From assembly GCF_051195215.1 (NCBI RefSeq), contig NZ_JBNAZM010000010.1:58610-122609 (forward strand): a DNA stretch of 64,000 bases. The letters run 5' to 3'. Both the position numbers and the translations under genes were made by a program. This DNA comes from Arhodomonas sp051195215. Its GTDB lineage: Bacteria > Pseudomonadota > Gammaproteobacteria > Nitrococcales > Nitrococcaceae. Shown one piece after another: positions 17,134 through 25,112 of this stretch; positions within the stretch are counted from its first letter, which is position 1; each line of letters starts with the position of its first letter. The notes under the pieces are model-generated. The model ran no database searches and was not told the origin of the DNA. It worked only from the letters and a program-made list of their open reading frames with translations.

Positions 17134-18027
17134 ATGTCTCAAACGCCAAGCGGCGGGCGTTGGCTGGAGCGCTGGCTGCCGAAGCTGGTAGTAGCGCCCA
17201 CGTTCATCGCTTCGCTGGTATTCGTCTACGGCTTCATCGGCTGGACGGCGTGGCTGTCGCTGTCGAAGTCGACGCTCATGCCCAACTACGACTGGGCCGG
17301 GCTTACCCAGTACATCCAGCTGTTCAACAACGACCGCTGGTGGGTGGCCGCGCAGAACCTGGGCATCTTCGGCGGGTTGTTCATCGTCTTCTCCATGGCG
17401 ATCGGGCTCGCGCTGGCCATCTTTCTCGACCAGCGGGTGCGCGCCGAAGGAGCGATCCGCACCATCTATCTCTATCCGATGGCGCTGTCGCTGATCGTCA
17501 CCGGGGTGGTCTGGCAATGGATGCTCAATCCCGGCCTCGGGTTCGAGCGGGTGGTTCGCGCGCTCGGGTTCGAGGGGTTTCAGTTCGACTGGATCGTCGA
17601 CCCGCAGATGGCGATCTATACCATCGTGATCGCCGCGGTCTGGCAGTCCTCGGGGTTCGTGATGGCGCTGTTCCTCGCCGGTTTGCGCGGGGTCGACGAC
17701 GAAGTCTTCAAGGCCGCCCAGGTCGACGGCGCATCGCTGCCCACGGTCTACCGCCGCATCGTGATTCCCTGCCTGCGGCCGGTGTTCTTCAGCGCGTTGG
17801 TCATTCTCGCGCACATCGCGATCAAGAGCTTCGATCTCGTGATGGCCATGACCCACGGGGGGCCGGGCTATTCCACCGACTTGCCGGCAACGTTCATGTA
17901 CACCTTCGCCTACACCCGTGGCCGCCTCGGCGTGGGCGCAGCCAGTGCGATGATGATGCTCTTCGCGGTGCTGGCGATTATCGTGCCGTATCTGTACTCG
18001 GAGCTTCGGGGAGGCCGCAATGAGTGA
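17134..18027 (+). CDS. gtsB: Sugar ABC transporter permease (inner-membrane subunit 1)
   Basis: 297 residues, MalF/UgpA-type permease with about six membrane segments, beginning with a long one near residues 18-42 (APTFIASLVFVYGFIGWTAW). The EAA-type coupling loop is visible as DDEVFKAAQVDGASLPTVYR followed by RIVIPCLRP, the contact site for the ATPase. Ribosome site AGGAGAG upstream of 17134. Overlaps the next permease by 8 nt, indicating coupling. The sequence supports the family; substrate follows from gtsA. Confidence 0.9.
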   Translation: MSQTPSGGRWLERWLPKLVVAPTFIASLVFVYGFIGWTAWLSLSKSTLMPNYDWAGLTQYIQLFNNDRWWVAAQNLGIFGGLFIVFSMAIGLALAIFLDQRVRAEGAIRTIYLYPMALSLIVTGVVWQWMLNPGLGFERVVRALGFEGFQFDWIVDPQMAIYTIVIAAVWQSSGFVMALFLAGLRGVDDEVFKAAQVDGASLPTVYRRIVIPCLRPVFFSALVILAHIAIKSFDLVMAMTHGGPGYSTDLPATFMYTFAYTRGRLGVGAASAMMMLFAVLAIIVPYLYSELRGGRNE

Positions 18028-18898
18028 TATCCGCGCCCCCGGCAACACCGCCCCCGGCTGGCGCTTCGCGCTGTACGCCCTGCTGGTGTTCGCGGCGTTG
18101 TACTACCTGATCCCCCTGTGGATCATGGCCACGACATCGTTCAAGACGCTCGAGGATATCCGCACGGGCGGCCTGCTCGACTGGCCGGCCACGTTCACCC
18201 TGGATGCCTGGCGTTACGCCTGGTCGCAGGCACAGATCGGTGCCGGCGCGAGCACCGGGCTCGCAGGGTATTTCTGGAACTCCGTGATGATCACCGTGCC
18301 TGCCGTGGCGCTATCCACGGCCATGGGCGCGATCGCCGGTTATGCGCTGACCAAGTGGCGTTTTCGCGGTGCCAACCTGATCTTCGGCATGCTCCTGCTC
18401 GGTGCCTTCGTGCCTTATCAGGTCTTCTTGCTGCCGATGTCCCAGGTGCTCGGTCAGCTCGGGATCGCGAGCTCCCTCGCCGGGTTGATTCTGGTGCACA
18501 CGGTCTACGGACTGGCGTTCACGACGCTGTTCTTCCGTAATTTCTACGTCTCGGTGCCCGACGAGTTGGTGAATGCCGCAAAGATGGACGGGGCCGGGTT
18601 CTTCACGACGTTCTGGCGGATCATCCTGCCTCTGTCGGTGCCCATCATCATGGTCACCATCATCTGGCAGTTTACCCAGATCTGGAATGACTTCCTGTTC
18701 GGGCTGGTGTTCTCGGGCAGTGACTCGCGGCCCATCACCGTGGCGCTCAACAACCTGGTGAACACCTCCACCGGGGTGAAGCGTTACAACGTGGACATGG
18801 CCGCGGCCTTGATCGCTGCGCTGCCCACGCTGGTGGTCTATGTGCTCGCCGGGAAGTATTTCGTGCGCGGTCTGACCGCCGGCGCGGTGAAGGGTTGA
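18020..18898 (+). CDS. gtsC: Sugar ABC transporter permease (inner-membrane subunit 2)
   Basis: 292 residues, MalG/UgpE-type permease. First membrane span is about residues 17-37 (FALYALLVFAALYYLIPLWI), followed by the periplasmic loop with TTSFKTLEDIRTG. The EAA loop reads PDELVNAAKMDGAGFFTTFW then RIILPLSVP. It overlaps gtsB by 8 nt and ends 13 nt before the ATPase gene, which has its own GGAGAAAGG ribosome site. Together with gtsB it should form the heterodimeric channel. Confidence 0.9.
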   Translation: MSDIRAPGNTAPGWRFALYALLVFAALYYLIPLWIMATTSFKTLEDIRTGGLLDWPATFTLDAWRYAWSQAQIGAGASTGLAGYFWNSVMITVPAVALSTAMGAIAGYALTKWRFRGANLIFGMLLLGAFVPYQVFLLPMSQVLGQLGIASSLAGLILVHTVYGLAFTTLFFRNFYVSVPDELVNAAKMDGAGFFTTFWRIILPLSVPIIMVTIIWQFTQIWNDFLFGLVFSGSDSRPITVALNNLVNTSTGVKRYNVDMAAALIAALPTLVVYVLAGKYFVRGLTAGAVKG

Positions 18899-18911
18899 GG
18901 AGAAAGGTTCA

Positions 18912-20027
18912 ATGGGTTCGCTTACCATCGACAACGTTCGCAAACGCTACGGCCGCACGGAGGTGCTCAAGGGGATCGACATCGACGTCACCGACGGCGA
19001 GTTCATCATCCTCGTGGGGCCGTCGGGCTGTGGCAAGTCCACGCTGCTGTCCATGATTGCGGGGCTGGAGACCATCTCTGACGGCGAGGTCCGCATCGAC
19101 GGCCAGCGGGTGAACGACCGCGGTCCGAAGGATCGCGACATCGCCATGGTGTTCCAGTCGTACGCGCTGTATCCGAACATGAACGTGCGTCAGAACATCG
19201 AGTTCGGCCTGGAAATGCGCGGCGTCGCGAAAGACGAGCGCCGCCGCATCGTGGAGCGCGTCGCCGAGACGCTGCAGATGGGCGATTTGCTGGAGCGGCG
19301 TCCCGGTCAGCTCTCCGGCGGTCAACGCCAGCGCGTTGCCATGGGCCGGGCGATGGCACGGGAGCCGGCGGTGTTTCTCTTCGACGAGCCGCTGTCGAAT
19401 CTCGACGCCAAGTTGCGCGTGGAGATGCGCACCGAGATCAAGGAGCTCCACCGTCGTACCGGCACGACCACGGTCTACGTCACCCACGACCAGATCGAGG
19501 CCATGACCCTGGGCGATCGTATCGCCGTGATGAAGGACGGCGAAATCCAGCAGCTCGGCACGCCGCAGGAGGTTTACGACGAGCCGGCGAACCGCTTCGT
19601 TGCGGGTTTCATGGGCTCGCCGTCGATGAACTTCATCAAGTGCCGCCTGGAGGGGGCGGGCGACGGTGTCACCGCCGTGGCTGAGGCCAACACGGGCCCA
19701 CTACGGCTGCCGTTGCCCGCTGAACGGTGCAACGGGCTGACCGGCCGTATCGGTGACGAGATCATCCTCGGGTTGCGCCCGGAACAGATCACCGCGCAGG
19801 GTGACGCCGATGGGGCGAAGGAGGATGTCCACGTCGCGTCGTGCGAGGTGGAGCTCACCGAGCCGACGGGACCCGATACGCTGCTGTTCTTCCACATCAA
19901 CGGCGAGCGCGTCGTCGGCCGCACCCGCCCGGAGCACGCGCCCGGTCCCGGCGAGACGCTGCCGTTGGCGTTCAATCTGTCGCGAGCGGTGGTCTTCTGC
20001 CCCAATACCGCGGAACGTCTGGCGTAG
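18912..20027 (+). CDS. gtsD: Sugar ABC transporter ATP-binding protein (MalK/UgpC type)
   Basis: 371 residues. Walker A GPSGCGKST at 36-44, signature LSGGQRQRVAMGRAM from residue 134, Walker B VFLFDEPLSNLDAKLR, switch histidine in YVTHDQIEAMTLGDR. The ~130-residue C-terminal extension after FMGSPSMNFIKC is the MalK-type regulatory OB-fold domain. It energises import by the upstream permeases. The operon ends here; no porin (oprB) or sugar kinase follows, unlike the Pseudomonas glucose-uptake cluster. Downstream lies a 317-nt gap filled with repeat elements. Confidence 0.92.
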   Translation: MGSLTIDNVRKRYGRTEVLKGIDIDVTDGEFIILVGPSGCGKSTLLSMIAGLETISDGEVRIDGQRVNDRGPKDRDIAMVFQSYALYPNMNVRQNIEFGLEMRGVAKDERRRIVERVAETLQMGDLLERRPGQLSGGQRQRVAMGRAMAREPAVFLFDEPLSNLDAKLRVEMRTEIKELHRRTGTTTVYVTHDQIEAMTLGDRIAVMKDGEIQQLGTPQEVYDEPANRFVAGFMGSPSMNFIKCRLEGAGDGVTAVAEANTGPLRLPLPAERCNGLTGRIGDEIILGLRPEQITAQGDADGAKEDVHVASCEVELTEPTGPDTLLFFHINGERVVGRTRPEHAPGPGETLPLAFNLSRAVVFCPNTAERLA

Positions 20028-20040
20028 TGAGTGATGAGTG

Positions 20041-20130
20041 GCAAGTTGAAAGTCGCGCGGCGGTAACCGCGGCGTCGTTGCCGCTCGCGCCTTGGTACTC
20101 GCAACTTGCGACTTGTAACTTGTATCTCCC
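20041..20130. repeat. Dispersed ACTTG-type inverted-repeat element, copy B1
   Basis: Left arm GCAAGTTG (20041-20048, continuing AAAGTCGCGCGGCGG) is the exact inverse of CAACTTGC (20102-20109). The right arm continues CGACTTGTAACTTG, an ACTTG word repeated every 9-11 nt. The middle is GC-rich with GCGGTAACCGC. It starts 13 nt after the ABC ATPase stop. Confidence 0.6.
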
Positions 20131-20245
20131 TGTAGGCTCGTATGCCGCCGTCCATGGCGGCATACGGTCCCGTCGGCGTTCGCCCCGCCTATCCCGATGC
20201 GTTGCGGGTTGCTCTACGATGGTACGGACGTTAGGAGCGGTAAGG

Positions 20246-20344
20246 TGCAGGTTGCGAGTTTCGCGTTCCGGGTTTCGAGTCAGCGTGTGCCGTGTCGATG
20301 CGGCACAGCGGTTGCCCGACTTGAAACTTGCTACTTGAAACTTG
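20246..20344. repeat. Dispersed ACTTG-type inverted-repeat element, copy B2
   Basis: Right arm 20318-20344 is GACTTGAAACTTGCTACTTG followed by AAACTTG, a clear short tandem of ACTTG words. The left arm 20246-20281 carries the degenerate inverse (GTTGCGAGTTTCGCG, GGGTTTCGAGTC). The core is a hairpin, TGTGCCG (20286-20292) with CGGCACA (20301-20307). Its edge touches the tesA stop codon (20345-20347). B1 and B2 fill the 317-nt gap 20028-20344; no gene was seen there. Confidence 0.6.
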
Positions 20345-20998
20345 TTATTCGTTACCAGCGCCCTGGCCATTTCCCACCGCTTTCCCCTCTTCCAGCAACG
20401 ACTCGAGCTTCGGCCACACGTTCGCGAGCAGCTTCGGCTGGGCGGCGGCGTTGGGGTGGATGCCGTCGTCCTGCATCAGCGTGGGCTTTTCCGCGACGCC
20501 GGCCAGGAACTTCGGCACCAGGGGGATGTCTCGGTCTGAGGCGACGTCGCGGAAAACCTGCTGGAAACGCTCCACGAAGGCGGTGCCATAGTTGGAGGGT
20601 AGGCGTACGCCTACGAGCAGTACGCGGGCGCCGGCAGTCTGGGCCGCGTCCACCATGGCGTCGAGGTTCCGCCGCGTTTCGGCCAGAGGCAGGCCCCGCA
20701 GGCCATCGTTGCCGCCGAGCTCGATGATCACGACATCCGGCTCGTGCTCCTCGAGGACTGCCGGCAGGCGGGCGCGGCCGCCGCGGGTCGTGTCTCCGCT
20801 GATACTGGCGTTGATGACGGTCGCGTCGGCACCATTGGCGGTCAGCCGCTGGCGCAGCCGGGCCACCCACGTTTCGTCTTGTGCCAGCCCGTAACCGGCG
20901 CTCAGACTGTCGCCCACGATCAGGATCGTGAGCGGCGCGCCGGCGACGGCGGGCAGTGTCAGGATCAGGCACCCGACAAGCAGGAGGATGCGGAGCAT
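20345..20998 (-). CDS. tesA: TesA-type SGNH hydrolase (arylesterase / acyl-CoA thioesterase I)
   Basis: 217 residues. Signal peptide about 1-20 (MLRILLLVGCLILTLPAVAG), so periplasmic. SGNH blocks: GDSLSAGYGL with nucleophile S31, the oxyanion-hole glycine in SISGDTTRGG, GGNDGLRG, and the catalytic Asp-His in QDDGIHPNA. Family members hydrolyse acyl-CoA thioesters, lysophospholipids and aryl esters. The C-terminal tail LLEEGKAVGNGQGAGNE is low-complexity and runs into the adjoining repeat, so the end may have been remodelled. Its ATG interlocks with that of ybbA on the other strand, the same divergent pairing as in E. coli. Confidence 0.93.
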   Translation of the reverse strand: MLRILLLVGCLILTLPAVAGAPLTILIVGDSLSAGYGLAQDETWVARLRQRLTANGADATVINASISGDTTRGGRARLPAVLEEHEPDVVIIELGGNDGLRGLPLAETRRNLDAMVDAAQTAGARVLLVGVRLPSNYGTAFVERFQQVFRDVASDRDIPLVPKFLAGVAEKPTLMQDDGIHPNAAAQPKLLANVWPKLESLLEEGKAVGNGQGAGNE

Positions 20999-21698
20999 GA
21001 CGGCCAACCCCGATGGCTGTGTACTGGTGGCCGACGGGCTGACAATGCGGTTCACCGCGCCCGAGGGCACTATTACGCTGTTCGAGGACGTCGATCTTAG
21101 CATTCCCTATGGTGACGCCGTCGCGGTTCTCGGGGCGTCGGGGTCGGGCAAGTCGACGCTGCTGGGGCTGCTCGCAGGGCTGGACCAGCCCAGTTCCGGG
21201 CGCGTGTTGCTCGACGGACACGACCTGTCGAGCCTGGACGAGGACGAGCGCGCGGTCTTGCGAGCCGGGCGCGTCGGTTTCGTTTTTCAGGCATTCCACC
21301 TGTTGCCGGGCATGACGGCGCTCGAGAACGTCATGCTTCCCGGCGAGCTCGCGGGCGATGCGGACGTTGCCGGACGTGCCCGCGCGGCGCTGGAAAGGGT
21401 CGGTCTCGGTGAGCGTGAGGCGCACTATCCGGCGCAGCTATCCGGCGGTGAGCAACAGCGCGTTGCGCTCGCGCGCGCGTTCGTCGGTCGCCCTCATGTC
21501 CTCTTCGCCGATGAGCCGACTGGCAACCTGGATCGGCACACCGGCGAGCGCATCATCGACGCGTTGTTCGAACTCAACCGCGAAGCGGGCACGACGCTGG
21601 TACTGGTCACCCATGATCCGGATCTTGCGGCGCGTTGCCGCCGGATCATCCACGTTACCGGCGAAGGGCTGCGCGAGGAAGCGGGAGCGGCGGCATGA
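20997..21698 (+). CDS. ybbA: ABC transporter ATP-binding protein YbbA
   Basis: 233 residues, MacB/LolD-like ATPase. Walker A GASGSGKST at 46-54, Q-loop VFQAFHLLPGMTALENVMLP, signature LSGGEQQRVALARA, Walker B VLFADEPTGNLD, switch VTHDPDLAARC. The start at 20997 is backed by AGGAGG 9 nt upstream. That ATG overlaps two bases of the tesA ATG on the opposite strand. It overlaps ybbP by 4 nt (ATGA). The pair forms an FtsX-type system thought to act on lipids or lipoproteins rather than import; the substrate is unknown. Confidence 0.93.
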   Translation: MTANPDGCVLVADGLTMRFTAPEGTITLFEDVDLSIPYGDAVAVLGASGSGKSTLLGLLAGLDQPSSGRVLLDGHDLSSLDEDERAVLRAGRVGFVFQAFHLLPGMTALENVMLPGELAGDADVAGRARAALERVGLGEREAHYPAQLSGGEQQRVALARAFVGRPHVLFADEPTGNLDRHTGERIIDALFELNREAGTTLVLVTHDPDLAARCRRIIHVTGEGLREEAGAAA

Positions 21699-24190
21699 AG
21701 CTTGGCCTGCGCCTGCTCTGGCGCGACTGGCGCGGCGGTGAGTTGCGGCTGCTGACGCTGGCCGTGGTGGTGGCGGTGGCGGCGGTCACCTCGGTGGCCT
21801 GGCTCGCGGAGCGGGTGGGCGCGACGACCGCCGCGCGGGCCGCTGATCTGTTGGCTGCAGAGCGCGCCGTGGAGCGCCCCGACCCCATTCCCGAGGCCTG
21901 GCGCCGCCAGGCGCAGAGCCAGGGGTTGTCGACGGCCCTTACGGCGGAATTCCCGAGCGTTGTGGTCACCGGGGAGCGTAGCCAGCTCGTCTCCATCAAG
22001 GCGGTCACGCCGGCTTACCCGCTTCGCGGCGACCTGCGCGTGCGCGCCCGGCCGGATGCGCCGGAGCAGGTGACCCGGCAGACGCCCGACCCGGGCAGCG
22101 TGTGGGTAGCGCCCCGGCTGCTTCGGCTGCTGGAGCTCTCGGTTGGGGACGACCTTCAGCTCGGCGAGCGCACCTTCCGAATCGATCGTCTGCTCACTCT
22201 CGAGCCAGACCGCGGGAGTTTCTTCAACAGTCTCGCTCCACGCGTGCTCATGCCCTATGACGCCCTTGCCGGCACCGGACTCGTCGGGCGCGGCAGCCGT
22301 GTACGCTACAAGCTGTTGCTGGCGGGGCCGGACGACGCGCTGGTGGCATTCACGGACACCCTGGTCGCCCGCCACGGCAACGCGGTGGAGGTCGAAACCC
22401 CGACCGATGATCGACGCGGGGTCTCCGAGGTTGTCGCCAAGGCGCGCCGCTTCCTGGGGCTCGGTGCGCTGCTGACCGTGATCGTCGCCGGCGTCGCCGT
22501 ATTGCTCACCGTGCGGCATTATGCCGAGCGTCAGGTGCTCTCCGTGGCGGTGATGCGGGCCGTCGGTGCCACGCGCCGGCAACTGACCACCCTGTTCGTG
22601 GCGCGGCTGTTCTGGCTCGGCTTGATCGCCGGTGCCCTGGGGGCGTTGCTCGGCTTCGCCGTGCATGCGGCCATGCTCGCCGTCGTCGCCGATCTCATCG
22701 GGCGCGATGTGCCGCCGCCCGGCTGGCGCCCTCTCGCCGTTGGCTGGCTCACCGCGTTCGCGGCGCTGTTCGGATTCGCGCTGCCTACGCTGCTGCGCCT
22801 GCGTGATGTCCCGCCCATGCGTGTTCTTCGTCGTGAGGCTGGCAGCGGAGTGCTGCGTGTCGGACTGCCGGTGGCGGCCGCCACGATCGTGATTCTCGCC
22901 CTCATGGGGTGGCAGGCCGGCGAGTGGCGGCTCACGCTTTACGTGTTCGGGGCGCTGGCGGTGACGCTGGCGGCCCTCTCCGCGGCTGCGGCGGTCACGG
23001 TCGTATCAGTGCGTCGGCTGGCGCGCCGGCGCGGCGGCCGCCTCATGTGGCTCACCGGTTTCAGTCGTCGGCCGTGGACCGCGGTGGTGCAGATCGTGGG
23101 CGTCGGCACCGGCTTGATGGCGCTCTTTCTTCTCGCCGTGGTGCGCAACGATCTCCTCGACGCGTGGCGGGACCGCATCCCCGAGGATGCGCCCAATCAG
23201 TTCCTGATCAATATCCAGCCTGACGAGCTTCCGGGGGTGCGCGAGCATCTGCGCGAGGCCGGGGTGCGTGCCGGGTTCTCGCCCATGGTAAGGGGCCGGT
23301 TGGTGGCCATGAACGGCGAACGCATCGCCGCGCCCGCGTCCGGCGATGAGCGTGGCGAGGCCGGACGCCGGCGAGGACGGCGGGAGTTCAACCTCACCTG
23401 GGCGCGCATGCCCCGGCCGGGGAACGAGGTCGTGGCCGGGTCGTGGTGGCCCCGGGACGACGGAGCCGCATCGCCGGGCGAGCTGTCCGTGGAGGAACGC
23501 TTTGCCGAACGCTACGGTATCGCGCTCGGCGATGCGCTCACCTTCGAGGTGGCCGGTCAGCGCGTGAGTGCAACGGTCACCAGTCTGCGCAAGGTGGACT
23601 GGGACAGTTTCAATGTGAACTTCTTCGTGGTCGCCTCGCCGGGGACGCTGGACGTGCTGCCCCGGACCTGGCTAACGAGCTTCTATCTGCCCGACGGCGA
23701 GGATGAACTCATCGTGCGTTTGGTCCGGGAGTACCCCAGTGTCACCGCCATCGACGTGGGAGCGATTCTTCGCACCGTGCGCGCCATCATGGATCAGGGT
23801 AGCCGGGTGGTGGAGCTCATGTCCTTGCTCACACTGGTTGCGGGGGTGCTGGTGCTGCTCGCCGCCCTTCAGATCACCGGCGAGCAGCGCCGCTTCGAGA
23901 GTGCCCTGTTGCGTGCGCTCGGTGCCACTGGTCGTCACGTGCGTCGACTCGCTCGCTACGAGCTCTGGTTGCTGGGGGCGGTCGCCGGTCTCATCGCCGG
24001 CGGCATGGCCACGGCGGCAGGCGTGTTCGTCGCCGAGGGCCTTTTCGATCTGGACTACCCCGTGCGCCCGCTGGCGCTGCTCGGCGGTGCCGTGGTTGGA
24101 GTGGCCACCGTTTGGCTGGCCGGGGGCCTCGCGGCCCGGCGCTATTATCGCGTCTCGCCAATGCGGTTGCTGCGGGAAGGGGGGGATTGA
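21695..24190 (+). CDS. ybbP: FtsX-like ABC permease YbbP
   Basis: 831 residues, typical for the large FtsX-type permeases partnered with YbbA. Membrane spans: one near the N-terminus (LLTLAVVVAVAAVTSVAWLA), a cluster around residues 250-450 (FLGLGALLTVIVAGVAVLLT; FWLGLIAGALGALLGFAVHA; AATIVILALMGW), one near 470-490, and the last three in the C-terminal 150 residues (VVELMSLLTLVAGVLVLLAA and after). Two large periplasmic domains lie between. Translation is coupled to ybbA. No start ambiguity. Role inferred from family: mechanotransmission or lipid/lipoprotein handling at the inner membrane. Confidence 0.93.
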   Translation: MKLGLRLLWRDWRGGELRLLTLAVVVAVAAVTSVAWLAERVGATTAARAADLLAAERAVERPDPIPEAWRRQAQSQGLSTALTAEFPSVVVTGERSQLVSIKAVTPAYPLRGDLRVRARPDAPEQVTRQTPDPGSVWVAPRLLRLLELSVGDDLQLGERTFRIDRLLTLEPDRGSFFNSLAPRVLMPYDALAGTGLVGRGSRVRYKLLLAGPDDALVAFTDTLVARHGNAVEVETPTDDRRGVSEVVAKARRFLGLGALLTVIVAGVAVLLTVRHYAERQVLSVAVMRAVGATRRQLTTLFVARLFWLGLIAGALGALLGFAVHAAMLAVVADLIGRDVPPPGWRPLAVGWLTAFAALFGFALPTLLRLRDVPPMRVLRREAGSGVLRVGLPVAAATIVILALMGWQAGEWRLTLYVFGALAVTLAALSAAAAVTVVSVRRLARRRGGRLMWLTGFSRRPWTAVVQIVGVGTGLMALFLLAVVRNDLLDAWRDRIPEDAPNQFLINIQPDELPGVREHLREAGVRAGFSPMVRGRLVAMNGERIAAPASGDERGEAGRRRGRREFNLTWARMPRPGNEVVAGSWWPRDDGAASPGELSVEERFAERYGIALGDALTFEVAGQRVSATVTSLRKVDWDSFNVNFFVVASPGTLDVLPRTWLTSFYLPDGEDELIVRLVREYPSVTAIDVGAILRTVRAIMDQGSRVVELMSLLTLVAGVLVLLAALQITGEQRRFESALLRALGATGRHVRRLARYELWLLGAVAGLIAGGMATAAGVFVAEGLFDLDYPVRPLALLGGAVVGVATVWLAGGLAARRYYRVSPMRLLREGGD

Positions 24191-24211
24191 GTGGCGGCAT
24201 CCAACCTGCGG

Positions 24212-24295
24212 GTTCCGAGTTGAAAGTGCCAAGTCACGGGTGGTAACGGCACCGCGGGGGCGACGCGCTACATTCAAACTGAAACTCTGAGCTTT
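24212..24295. repeat. Dispersed ACTTG-type inverted-repeat element, copy C
   Basis: Left arm GAGTTGAAAGTGCCAAGTCA begins at 24217. The right arm CATTCAAACTGAAACTCTGA lies at 24271-24290, so GAGTT...AAAG and its inverse bracket a GC-rich centre (AACGGCACCGCGGGGGCG). It lies directly between the ybbP stop and the riboswitch promoter. Confidence 0.5.
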
Positions 24296-24330
24296 TCACC
24301 AAGGCGTGGCTTCGCCGCGCCGCAACCACT

Positions 24331-24359
24331 TTGAGAATGTGACGCGAACCCTATATATT
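24331..24359 (+). promoter_or_regulatory. Sigma-70 promoter of the riboswitch transcript
   Basis: TTGAGA (24331-24336), a 17-nt spacer and TATATT (24354-24359) give a strong housekeeping-type promoter. A start near 24366 would begin the transcript right at the aptamer. The AT-rich TATATATT stands out in this GC-rich sequence. Confidence 0.65.
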
Positions 24360-24366
24360 GGGCGTG

Positions 24367-24480
24367 GTCTTCAGCGGATGCCCAACAAATGGGTGTCCGG
24401 CGGGGAACACCGGTGAGAATCCGGGGCTGTCGCGCAACGGTGTGGCGATACCATCGCCGAGCCCGAGTACCGCCGAAGAC
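24367..24480 (+). ncRNA. Cobalamin (B12) riboswitch aptamer
   Basis: Closing stem: GTCTTC-A-GCGG (24367-24377) pairs with CCGC-C-GAAGAC (24470-24480). Conserved core in order: GGGGAACACCGGTGAGAATC, then GGGGCTGTCGCGCAACGGTG, hairpin GGCGAT-ACC-ATCGCC, then GAGCCCGAGTACC. These match the cobalamin-riboswitch consensus (GGGAA, GGTGnnAATCC, CTGyCGCGCAACGGT, GAGyCmGAnnACC). It senses adenosyl- or another cobalamin. The controlled gene begins at 24572. Confidence 0.93.
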
Positions 24481-24487
24481 GACGACG

Positions 24488-24570
24488 GGAGCCTCGCGCC
24501 AAGGTTTCCGGTGCTCAGTCATCCGGGTACCCGCGCCGGCTCCTTACCCCTGTAACCAGCGGGAGGAGCC
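24488..24570 (+). promoter_or_regulatory. Riboswitch expression platform: Shine-Dalgarno-sequestering hairpin with competing strand
   Basis: GGCTCCT (24538-24544) pairs perfectly with AGGAGCC (24564-24570), which is the ribosome site ending 1 nt before the ATG at 24572. A second GGAGCC at 24488-24493, just after the aptamer, can pair with the same GGCTCC and would free the ribosome site. This gives two exclusive folds, consistent with translational control: B12 bound, closed; B12 absent, open. The direction is inferred from the usual repression by cobalamin. Confidence 0.65.
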
Positions 24571-24571
24571 C

Positions 24572-25015
24572 ATGCACACACATCATCTGCCACTGAACGA
24601 TCCATCCGACGAACCACTTGCCGTGAACCACGGTGGCGCGCAGTCGTTGCGTGCCCTGATTCCGGACAGCTGTCTGACCCCGGCATTGCGCAGTGCGCTG
24701 CAGGGGCTCGGTGCCTGCATCGTGCCGTTCCGCTGGCCGGGTATCGATCATCCCGACCTGGCCGGAATTACCGTGCCGCTGCCCGGCACCGGTCCCGAAT
24801 GGCTCGGCGAGGCGGAATCCGAAAGTCTGATAGCGGCCCTCAAGGATATGGAGCGGTGCGGCCGGGCCCCGGTCTGGGCTCAGGTGATGCTGGCGCAACA
24901 TCGCGCCGGCACCCTGCTGGACAGTGACGGCACGCTGGAACTCGCCGACGGGCTCAGTGCTCAGGGGCTGATCGCCGCCGTTCTGAGGCTCCCGGGTCAC
25001 CAAGACGGGGCTTAG
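24572..25015 (+). CDS. Uncharacterised protein under cobalamin riboswitch control
   Basis: 147 residues, ATG at 24572 with GGGAGGAG just upstream. It starts with a histidine-rich MHTHHLPLND, has a leucine-rich middle (SLRALIPDSCLTPALRSALQ), a DHPDLAG segment, and helical ESLIAALKDMERCGR and GLSAQGLIAAVLRLPG. Two cysteines, no signal peptide, no membrane span. It is not a recognised B12 gene: not btuB, cbtA/B, metE, nrd or a cob gene. Its own promoter and riboswitch suggest a role in cobalamin supply or in a B12-independent bypass. I cannot assign a function. It is followed by a repeat element and a terminator, so it is a single-gene unit. Confidence 0.75.
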   Translation: MHTHHLPLNDPSDEPLAVNHGGAQSLRALIPDSCLTPALRSALQGLGACIVPFRWPGIDHPDLAGITVPLPGTGPEWLGEAESESLIAALKDMERCGRAPVWAQVMLAQHRAGTLLDSDGTLELADGLSAQGLIAAVLRLPGHQDGA

Positions 25016-25040
25016 TGGCAGTCGCGAGTACAAAGCGCCA

Positions 25041-25110
25041 AGTTGGAAGCAAAAAGTGCCGCGTGCCGCGCGGCGCTTCCAACTCGCCACTTGCAACTCG
25101 GAACTTTCCA
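25041..25110. repeat. Dispersed ACTTG-type inverted-repeat element, copy D
   Basis: AGTTGGAAGC (25041-25050) is the exact inverse of GCTTCCAACT (25075-25084). A nested hairpin, GCCGCG (25058-25063) with CGCGGC (25069-25074), fills the centre. The right side continues CGCCACTTGCAACTCGGAAC. This is the clearest nested example of the family, in the gap between the riboswitch gene and cysQ. Confidence 0.6.
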
Positions 25111-25112
25111 TT

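Noticed and set aside
24389..25015. Longer 208-residue reading starting inside the riboswitch
   Set aside because: It would translate the aptamer and expression platform; the ATG at 24572 has the sequestered ribosome site and is the proper start.
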